Assembly: GCF_048128805.1 (NCBI RefSeq)
Contig: NC_136000.1
Coordinates: 15,222,854-15,286,853 of the forward strand
Direction of reading: 5' to 3'
Source of the DNA: Centroberyx gerrardi
Taxonomy: Eukaryota; Chordata; Actinopteri; Beryciformes; Berycidae
DNA: 64,000 nucleotides
In this document: piece after piece, positions 30,832 to 40,180 of the stretch
Layout: every line of letters begins with the position of its first letter
How positions within the stretch are numbered: position 1 is the first letter of the stretch
Notes under the pieces: model-generated
Database searches by the model: none
What the model saw: only the letters and a program-made list of their open reading frames with translations
What the model was told of the DNA's origin: nothing
Program-made: the position numbers and the translations under genes

Positions 30832-32661
30832 AAAAGTAGATAAAAAGTAGATGTAATGTAAATATATTAAGTGTTCTTATTTCTTCGTACATTAAGTAAA
30901 CATGTATTTTTACGACTTTTCACTCAATAAAATCATTGTATTTATAAAGATCCAGTTATTGACTTGTTTCCCTTCATGTAGCACAATATGTTAAAGTTGG
31001 CACATGCAACACATTGTTTCCCTTTAACAACACCCAACATTTAAACACTTCCAAATCTGAGTAATAGGATTGTCAGGACAGAGATGACACATCAACATAA
31101 GTGAAAATGTTCAATTTTGCATTTAACCCTCATATTATGTTAAAATGTACAGACATCTTTTATGTTTGGGGTCAAATTGACCCCAGCAATTTAAACCTAC
31201 AAAAAATGATTGTAATTGAAAGTGTTACCCAAGTTTACACTTCTGAACATCAGCAAGTAACACATAGCAGTTGGTCAATACTGAAAAAAAACACCAATAA
31301 GAAGTAAATTAGTCACCAAACTAGTCTTTCAAAGAGCTGTGGCACAACCTCATTGGCAGAAAATCTTCAGGTGAGATAAAACTTGATAAAACTGTGACTT
31401 ATGTTAGGGCTCTAAGGCATGGGAACATTTTTGAAAGATCAAAAATTGCATGGGAAAGTTCCCTCAGTTATCAGTCAAAACAAAGAGAAAGCAAATATGT
31501 GTAAAACTTTTATATTTTCTCTGGTTTTATAAGGTTATTGTGTGTTATTGGGGTCAAAATGACCCCAAACAACACCGTTGTACACAAAGTGTGTACAGGA
31601 CCTTGAAAACATATCATGTTCAATTTTATATTTACCAGTTTTCCCCATGAAATTAGGAAAAGTAATCGAATATCAAGCTGAAAAAATAATGTTAATCATG
31701 TTTTTAGAGACGTTAAATGTTGAATGGGGTCAAATTGACCCCAAACATAATAGGAGGGTTAAGTAAAAGCAAAACATAATCAATTCTACTTTGCAAGCAA
31801 AGCAGGTAACTTTACCTCCACAGGATGGCAGCAAACTAGTTTCAAACAAAGCAACAGTCAGTAACTTCCTGTTTTTATTTCTCTCACAATCTGCTTACAT
31901 AACATTAAGTCTTTCAAAGACTGTTACTCAGCACATTTTTTTCTTCACACATTCCACACAGGAATAAGGAGCTTTTAAACAAGCAAACTCATACTGTTTG
32001 TAAGATACAAGTCATGTAGAGGTCAAGGACAACAGGCAGGGAACTGAAGTTAACCTGTACTTCATCGACACTATCCAGTTTTGACTCCTTGACAAGCTAT
32101 TCAAAACTGACTTGAGCGTGGAATTCATAAAAAAAAGAAATATATATATAAATGACAGCAACACAAAAGTGAAGACTGGAGCAAAACAAAACATAGCAAT
32201 CATCTACATGCATGTGGAGACCAGGAATTATGTTAGCCACCAAAAACATCTTGTGTCTTATGGTCTTCCTTTGTTTGGCTCCTACTGCCATCTTGGCAGT
32301 TCAGATTCCACATAGAAAGTTTCCAGTAGACAGAATAAGTATGTACGTAATAAGCAATGTTGTGTTTTCTATGTCTAGAAATGCCACCTCTTGTGCAGGA
32401 TTTTTCTGTGAGGTGATTTTAGGTATAGACTTCAGGAAACTCTTCAGGTCACAGGTGGCACTAGCAGTTTGTTAAATTTCAGCCTTTTCCACTTTATACC
32501 TGCTATCTAATGCAACTGAATACATGATACAATTGAATAAATCTTAGTATGGGGCCAACCTAAAATGGAAAATAAAGCGCAAATGTGCAACAAATATTTA
32601 AATACATTTATTTGTCCCATAAAATATAAAACAAAAGGTCACAATTTCAGTTAAGACTCTT
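30832..32661. other. ch25h-like B / KTI12 convergent intergenic region
   Basis: Holds the 3' UTR of ch25h-like B, the piggyBac MITE and about 900 bp of AT-rich sequence. One short plus-strand frame with a signal-peptide-like start (32230-32475) is discussed under findings but is not called as a gene. Confidence 0.5.
31123..31762. mobile_element. piggyBac-type MITE, about 640 bp, TTAA target sites
   Basis: The ends are inverted: the left starts TTAACCCTCATATTATGTT and the right ends AACATAATAGGAGGGTTAA. Both carry the TTAA at which piggyBac transposases insert. Palindromic GGGGTCAAATTGACCCC blocks stand near both ends (31169-31185 and 31726-31742), with a third, GGGGTCAAAATGACCCC, in the interior (31550-31566). 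No transposase is encoded, so it is non-autonomous. Confidence 0.8.
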
Positions 32662-32830
32662 TTAAAAAAAATATATTTTTGCCTTTATTAGTAAAGAGAG
32701 ACAGGAGAGTGAGGGCAGAGAGAGGGGGGATGACATGCAGCAAAGGGCAAGGGCCAGATTTACACCCGTGCCGCTGTGGTCAGGATGGTGGATGGTACGC
32801 GTTCTACCAGCTGAGCCACCAGGTCGCCCC
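32662..32830 (-). mobile_element. tRNA-type SINE abutting the KTI12 stop codon
   Basis: On the minus strand it begins GGGGCGACCTGGTGGCTCAG with a Pol III A-box (TGGCTCAGCTGG); the B-box is decayed. It passes through a CT-rich body and ends CTTTACTAATAAAGGCAAAA plus an A/T-rich tail. It is flanked by AAGAGTCTTCACTGA (32845-32831, the KTI12 end) and AAGAGTCTTAACTGA (32661-32647), a 15-bp target duplication with one mismatch. Its AATAAA (32689-32684) may serve as the KTI12 poly(A) signal. Confidence 0.85.
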
Positions 32831-35800
32831 TCAGTGAAGACTCTTGTTTAAATACTGCACAAACATGTTTGAAATGTGACCTATGTTCTCTGTTGGGTGC
32901 ATCTTGGTGTAGCTGATGAATTGCCGCCGGAGTTTCCGTAGCTCTGCCATGTTGAAGCTCCTGGTGAGTTCTATGTTTGACATCAGGTTAAGGAATATAA
33001 ATTTATTACTCTGTCCTGACATGGAAATTGGAAATTTGTCTGAAGTATGGATTAAGACTGTGATCATCACCAAGACAGAAGTGAAATGAAGAAACACCAG
33101 TGCTAACTTTGAAAATATGACCAAAAATATCTGAAGGTCACAGTATCATATATCAATCTTCGAGTTTGAGGAGGACGATACTGAGACAGCAGAGAACTGA
33201 ATATTACTGAGGTGATTTCAAATTATGCTGTCAATATTTAACACTGCAGAACCTAGTTTACTCCCAAGTTAGTTTGCAACATGTTCAAGGTGATCCAAAG
33301 GGGAATATCAAAGTGTTTGCTTCTGAGAAAGTCTGACGCAGTGAAGTCCACCAATCTGCATCATTTGGATTCTGTCCCAGTCCTACACATCCCACAGTAT
33401 GTTCTTACAGGCAAGACCTTTCAGGTTGCTGTGCCTTCAACGGAATTTAATTAGAAATTATGTTCTTTGATGCACATGCACTCATCTACTTCCCCTTCTA
33501 AGACGTCTGGTCATTTGATACAAGATGACTTTGCCTCCCACTGGTGTGAAGATATGAGTTGCCTTAGGCTGGAGAGGAAAAATAAAGCACCACATATACT
33601 ACAGTGGAAATTATATATTTTAGAAAGCCAATAGCTGTCAATGCCACATTACCAACTTGCTTCACATTTTCATGACTGGACCTGAAATGGGGCATGAGAT
33701 GTGTCTGGTCAAATTCTACACACTTTTACTTTTTAATTTTAGCCGATTATCTTAACACCACATGGCCAATCAGCTCTATATTTGTCCAGGGGCCATTAGG
33801 GCCACCCCTCTACCACTTGACCAAGTTTTGGAAAAAATTGTCAGGGCAGTTATGTCTAATCTGGAAATTAGCTCTCCAGTGCCCCCATGTTATTTGACTG
33901 GGCCAATAATGGAGGTTTTGCCTCTTCTTCTGTCTGCTGTTTTGCACAAAAAGTTTGATGGTGTTACGTGAATCCATTCGGAAGTTCATGTCTTTTTATG
34001 AGAAGCCACGCCCCCCTTTGGCAATTCAGTGCAAAAAGGTTAATCAGTAATTCTTTGCCCCGTGAACAACATTTCCACAAAGTTTCATGGTGTTGCATGA
34101 ATCCATTCAGAAGTTATGTGCCTTTTTATGAGAAGCCACACCCACCGCCACGCCCCCGTTGGCCAATCGGTGTAAAAAGTTAATCAGTTCTTAATTGCCC
34201 CATGACCAAACCTTCCACAGTTTAATGCAAATCCGTTCATAACTTTTGGAGTTATCCTGCTAACAGACAGACAAACAGACAGACAGATGGAACGGGGCAA
34301 AAACATAAAAAAGGATATCTTTTCCGTAGTTCCCGGAACCGAAATGAGATCCCCAGGAACACTCGTCTTCTGTGCGTTAAGAATTGCCTGAAAAACAATC
34401 ATCGAGAATCTCCATTACCTTTATTCATCAAGTGCATTAAATACGCAAATCAAATAAGAAGGTAGATTGGCACCAGCAGAACATGCCATCGGTACACCAG
34501 GAAAAAAAGTGGGTTGCCAACCAAATTACTGATAGCAATGGTCTCCTGACAAGTAAAACAAAACAAAAGATAGGAAAGATAAAGACATACCATCAACACA
34601 TCTTGTGTGATCTTGTCCAGCTCATGCAGGAAGTTTGAAGAGGACAATGGTTGCTGCAGAGAAAAATGAGAATACCACTGATACCACTTGCTAGCCAACA
34701 AGACAGTATGACAATAAAATAGGCAAAGTACACATTCACTTTTACTGAATACTGCACCTACGTATACTCTATGCATGTAAACACCCTTACACTCTGTGTT
34801 GACTGGTTGGGTGGGGGGGCTTTTCTTTTGAAAATAGCATCAGAGATGGCTTCGAATGGAAGTGTGTCGTCTGTCAGAATGGTGAATAGAGGACTGTCCC
34901 ATCGGTTTCTGGAGTCTGGAGCTTCGAATCTCAGCACTAATGCATCTAAGCTAGAAAAGAAGAACCAGATACCACGAGAATTGCAAGACAAATGAGTTGC
35001 ATGATGTTCAGTTTTGACGACGACATGCATAAAGCGTATTAAAACTCTACGGAAAGGACAAGCAAAGACAATGTTACCACAGACTGAGTACTCCTAAGTG
35101 TAAGGGCGTCTTACTTACATCTCCTGGGTGTACCGCTCCGTGGCATCTCTGCTGGTATTCCATGTTGAGCTCACTTCAGCCGAGGTCAAACAGTATACCT
35201 TCATTATAAAAGATGCCATATAATTGTTTAGCTCGACTTGTGTGATTCATGTTTGGGGAAACATGTTTTTTCAGATGTATAAAAATGTCCAGTCGTAGTT
35301 TCTCTTGTTTACTCACCAGGCAGTGAGGTGTCTGTGTGTGTTTGATGAGGCAGTAGAGTTCATATCTGTAGCCTGTAAGGTGTATCAACTTCAAAGGTAA
35401 AGGTGCAAACAAATTCCAAAGTCTTACTACAGACAGCTTTATGTTGAGTAATTGTAATTATTGTCAGGAAGATTTACCTTTGATGTAATTTAGTGAATCC
35501 AAGATTACAATGTCATCCTTGTTGACTTTCCTAAACAACAAATGAAACAATTAAGCATTAAAAGTACTGTGACAACGGAACATCAGAGCAAGATATAACT
35601 CTGAATCAGATCTGAAAAACCCACCTCTCTACTGCAGCTTTCAGAGCTGCTCTTGCGTTTTTTTCCTTTTGGGAATCTGTAACACATCCAACATAGATGA
35701 CTTGCAGCAGCAGTTTGTTTTCAATTCTCCAAGCTTTTTTTCTGGAGACCCACAGTTTATACAGAGTTTCTCTTGTAACCCAGACTGAAGGATATTCTGC

Positions 35801-35886
35801 AAACTAATCTAACAGAGTGGAGCTATTTTTGACCACTTAACCACTAGCTTGTTTGATTCAGCTCATTTACAATGTAGGGAGTAGGG

Positions 35887-35949
<63 letters not shown>

Positions 35950-36692
35950 AGGGGCATATGCTTCATAGGACACTAAACTGGACAGTTTTAGCTGCTGGTG
36001 TCAGGAATTCCTCCAGAAAGTGTGGAGACAAAATGATCTTGTGAACCAACTTTGGGTCCCAAATTTACAACAGCTTAAAGTATCTTGAACAGCTGCTTGA
36101 CGTTGACATCACTGACACACGCCACTGTTTGATGATTTTGTGACTTACTTGATGTTGCAGACACAGCCTAACTAAAACAATGATGTAGTGGTGAGTGAAA
36201 AGGTGAAAAGGTAAACTACAGCCCCGATACGTGACATTCTCTCGTATGGACAGAACCTCACGCCAAACTCCATTCAAAACTCAGGCAATTTAATGCTGAC
36301 TTGCTTTTCGGCAAACGCACAATTCTAAAAGTTGAGATTTTATTGAAATTAAGAGCTGCTTGGTGGATAATATGTAACCGAATTGACCAGAAGACCCTAG
36401 CCATTCGCATAAAGCCATATAATTAACTCTTTCCAGTCAACCCATTCAAAAATCCTAATTTAAATCAGAATTGCCAGATTTTTAAATGACGTTTGGCGGA
36501 ATACTCTCTGTGAAACAGAGGCTAATGTTAGCATAACTTGCCTGCGTAAACTGTGTTCCTCTCAATGCCCAAGGCTCCATCTCCTATAACATGCACCTTT
36601 CGGTCTGTTTCTTGTTCAAAATACTTCTTTAACTCTTCAGCCCTTTGTGTTTTGCCACTACACGGGTAACCACACATCACTATAAGAGGCAT
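32831..36692 (-). CDS. kti12: KTI12 homologue (Elongator-associated P-loop ATPase)
   Basis: Nine exons on the minus strand: 36692-36542, 35676-35625, 35530-35478, 35372-35317, 35198-35119, 34950-34791, 34653-34591, 34387-34319, 32974-32831. They sum to 828 nt, 275 aa. KTI12 binds tRNA and Elongator and is needed for wobble-uridine modification. The start MPLIVMCGYPCSGKTQ carries the P-loop (GYPCSGKT). Downstream blocks match the family: VILDSLNYIKGYRYELYCL, LRFEAPDSRNRWDSPLFT, FKRKAPPPNQSTQS, TSVPGDLISVPGTTEK and RRQFISYTKMHP...YLNKSLH at the C-terminus. The human gene has one exon and is longer (about 354 aa) because of an extra linker after the VYC block. Intron 1 appears to be GC-AG and intron 8 to be U12-type AT-AC; the others are GT-AG. 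Confidence 0.93.
32975..34318 (-). other. KTI12 intron 8, putative U12-type AT-AC intron
   Basis: On the minus strand the intron begins ATATCCTTTTTT (34318 down), matching the U12 5' splice consensus ATATCCTT. It contains TTCCTTAAC (32995-32987), an exact match to the U12 branch-site consensus, and ends TCAAAC (AC at 32976-32975), about 13 nt after the branch A. Splicing here joins TTEK to IELTRSFNMAEL, aligning residue for residue with human TTEHLRFTRPLTMAEL. No acceptable GT donor lies at the exon 8 border. Confidence 0.85.
33940..34310 (+). repeat. Interspersed repeat with ~115-bp internal periodicity and CAGA-rich end
   Basis: Two to three diverged tandem copies of a unit (TGAATCCATTC.GAAGTT ... 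TTTTTATGAGAAGCCAC ... AAAGGTTAATCAGT) precede a GGAGTTATCCTGCTAACAGA end followed by CAGACAGA repeats and GGGGCAAAAACATAA. The GTTATCCTGCTAACAGACAGAC...AAACATAA end is common in teleost interspersed repeats. It lies inside KTI12 intron 8, ending directly beside the U12 donor. Confidence 0.6.
35889..35947 (+). repeat. (TG)n microsatellite
   Basis: Pure TG tract of about 58 bp in KTI12 intron 1. Confidence 0.95.
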
Positions 36693-37502
36693 AGCTATGA
36701 GGTGTTGTCAAACAGACTAGTCTATAAGAGATGCTGGCTGCTGGCTGGGCATGTTGCTATTTTAACCCGGAAGTGTTAGTGTAGTGTAGTTAAAAAACAA
36801 GACTATCAATAGGGGGCGCCACAAACGTCAAAACCAAAACCAACCTGTTTTTTTCTGATGTGATGGAATTTGGCTTATTCAGTCAATCTATTAAATATTA
36901 TAGGAGTGCAATTTAATTAATGGAAATCAAACACTTACTTTACATTCGTTGGTCATATTAACCAACTTATCAAAATATTGCAATTCTGTAAGATTCAATA
37001 GCTACTGTTATAGCCTAATTCAATAGTGAAGCTGTATTGAAACATGACAAAAAGGTGAAAATCAGCAAAAAGTGCAGACACTGGTTTAGCTTTCAGTACT
37101 ACTTTATTACAAGGTACTACCTTGTACCTTGAAGGTAGCACTACATACATATTAGGGTCAAACTGGACATGGAAGCAGTGACTACTGCACATTGACATCA
37201 CATTGACATATATACAAAGTGCCACTGATAAATAATAACTAACATGCCACTTTCAAACCAAAAGAGGAAAGGTGGAAAAAAAAGGAAAGGAAAAATATAT
37301 TTAGCCAATATTTTTCACAAAAAAAGATCTCAAAATTCTTTTGTGGGATTTCATATTGCTACAATAACCGTGCAACAGTGGGTGGTTAAAATGGTCTTCA
37401 AGCAGGATCCCCTCGCCTATAGGAAAACAAAAACATAATGTATAATACAGTTGATGTGCTCCAATATGTACAACAAATTCATCCCTATAACAACAACAAT
37501 AA
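36693..37502. other. KTI12 promoter and nmb 3' UTR
   Basis: The two genes run in tandem on the minus strand; this 0.8 kb holds the nmb 3' end and the KTI12 upstream region. Nothing else is recognised. Confidence 0.5.
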
Positions 37503-37954
37503 TCATACTAACATGTCCAAACCCTGTTTCTGCTGAGCTTGTAGAGCAGTCTTCATCATCTCAGTGATCAGCTCCTTCAGGTTTTCTGCTTTGTGCAGTG
37601 GGACAACAGCTTTGTCTTGAGCGGGGGCGTTCAGATTTCCAAAGGCAGACTCCAAAAAGGAGCTGTCCACAACACTTTTCTTGCCCATGAAATGACCTTA
37701 TTGAACAAAACACATGAAATCACAATGTAAACAAGTAGATTAAAAAAAATAAGATGAAAAAATCTGCCAAAAGGGATATAATTACCCTTACCTGTTGCCC
37801 ACAGATTCCCTCTCGGATTCACCTTGAGCTTTGAAACTTTATTTCTTAGCTCAGTTAAGTCAAGAGTCATTGAAGATGTCATAGCAATGTATGAGATTAA
37901 AATGAAAGAAGACAGAAACCCTGTTCTGCAAATCCTCGCCAATGTGCCTCTCAT
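37503..37954 (-). CDS. nmb: Neuromedin B preproprotein
   Basis: Two exons on the minus strand: 37954-37792 and 37696-37503. The predicted product has a hydrophobic signal segment (TGFLSSFILISYIAM). The peptide is encoded across the splice: RGNLWATG in exon 1 and HFMGKKS in exon 2. GNLWATGHFM followed by GKK is neuromedin B-10 with the glycine amide donor and a dibasic cleavage site; NMB is a bombesin-family neuropeptide acting on the NMB receptor. The C-terminal propeptide is helical and Gln/Lys-rich. As drawn, exon 2 reads through LDMLV to a stop, but NMB genes have a short third exon: a GTATGA donor at about 37509 and a TTCCTATAG acceptor near 37419 could add one. A TTTATT at 37103-37108 (AATAAA on minus) may be its poly(A) signal. 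Confidence 0.9.
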
Positions 37955-40180
37955 CCCTAATGTATCCTAAGCTATTTGATGCCAGTGACAGTCCCTTCAG
38001 GTTTAAAATCTCTGTGCTGCTCTGTGTTACTTTGGAGACTGGCAGTTATACTGAGATAGGATGGGCTTAATATTCTAATTGGATGAAGTCATCCCACGGT
38101 GGTTGGTCCCTTATTGGATACATAATGCACATTAGAGTGTACCATTCTACCCTGCTATGACCACTGTGAATGCAAAACCACTGATAATCACACCCAAATC
38201 CCTTCTGTGCTTCGAGAGAACAAAACCTAATTTGTTTCGGCAATCCAGTAGTTCCTCAATATTAAAGCCGCTCTCTAATGCTTGACACCAATAGACAAGG
38301 CAGACATAATTAAATGCACCAATTTATTTGTAAGTATTTTAAGTAAACATAACAGCAAGGCACAAGGGCCACTGCATGCTGAATAGATGTGATGGCTTAA
38401 GAAATGCTGCGAGTCAAGGGTTCATTGGATACTGTATGTACACAGATTACCTTCCTATACAGGTCCTTATTGTACACAGTATCAAAAGTACAAATATCTT
38501 TCAACAAGCATTACAAAAGAACAAGTTGTGAAAGGTACATGTTATTTTAGCCTCTGCAGTTTAACAGCTGCAATGCGTTGATTAAGATTACAGAGAAATA
38601 AACAGCTCATATAGCACTTACACAGAAAGTTCACTTGCCAGTTAAGTCAATATGACCATATACTGTCAACATCATTCCCCAAATAATTTATAAAATTTAA
38701 TAATGTGGGATAATACACATTTTATAAACTCGTTTTTACATTGCACTGAGATTATCTGCATCTCCTCAAAGCCTTTCAATGTTTAACAATCACTGCCATT
38801 TACCATGGAGGTAGTAACTGTCACATATTCAATACAAAACAATATGTGCTGCTTTACAAATCAGGGCCTGTATACACCAAGTCACATAAGTGCTGATCTG
38901 AGACCTTTCCTCCCTCTAAATGCATCATGGATTTATCAGGATCCTGTAACCTGACCAGTGATCCTATACCATTACTCCCATTCTTTAAAATTACAGGCCC
39001 TGATTTCTAAAACATGAACTCCAACATGCTCTCAACCTTCACTTGCACACCTCACAACGTCTGGTCTGGATTCTCCAAAACAATGTACCCTGATCTTAAT
39101 ATCGTCCTTTCACTTGCCTGAATAATACACTTCTGGCAATTTGAGGTATTTTCAATACTGCTGCACCACACATCCAATACCTCTTCATGCTCTCCATGCT
39201 TCCACTGAACACTCATTAAAAGAACAAAACAAACAAAAACAAAATAATGAAAAAAGTACGCCAGCTCTGGAACAACATGCAACCAGAACTGGAACACATT
39301 TACAATAAACACAAGATAGAAAAGCATTTTAGAATGCTTAAAAAACTCTGATTTTTAAATAGTCAAAAGCAAGTCTTGTTCTATAGCCTAATTTTATTAG
39401 GCTATGCTTAGCAAGGCAACTCCACACCTGTATTTGATCTTGCAGAAGATTTGCTTTTTGTGATTAACTGTTTTATATGAATGCAAAAGTACGTCTTTAA
39501 ATGGATACTGAACTATACCATATTTTGTAATAAATGGTGTCTATAAGTCTAAATATTTCTAACTTATTTTGAAATGCATATGAATTGCAACACTGCTGTC
39601 TTTCATCAGTACTGCATCCACCAACCTGAATCTTATTCAGGTAATAATGTTCTGTGCAGCACTAAATAATACTTCAAACTAAATTTAAACAATTCAGATG
39701 GCTGTCGATAACAAAGGCAAAATCCACCCCCTTTCTGTTACATTAATCAATACCAGGCCTAAAAATGAACAGGCATTCCTGAGTCTCTTGTTAGGATGGT
39801 TGGAACCATTTGAAAACACCAACTAACAAAACATTTTTCAGCCTCGAGTGTGGTTATGTTTGAAAGTCTGAACATATGTATGCAATATAATACCAACATG
39901 CAAAGTTAAATGAAAATAACTGAAAAATGAATACAGAATGCCAAGTTATTAATTCATTTTTGTCCTCTCCATTATGAAAATACTGTCTTTCAATAAATGT
40001 AAGAATCTGTTTGAATTTACTGCACTGTGACTCTGAATTACTGATAATGAAAAAAAAACAAAGGCCCCAAAACTATGTACCACCTCCATGCAGAACATCA
40101 AGCATCCCTTATAGCTTTCACATACAAAAAATTGAGGATACTAAAGCAGCTTTAACGAGGTTCAAAACGTGGCTCTCTCA
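37955..40180. other. nmb promoter and long ZNF592 3' UTR
   Basis: AT-rich 2.2 kb between nmb and the ZNF592 stop. Several AATAAA motifs on the minus strand (for example TTTATT near 38324 and 39392) are compatible with a long ZNF592 3' UTR. No coding exon visible. Confidence 0.5.
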
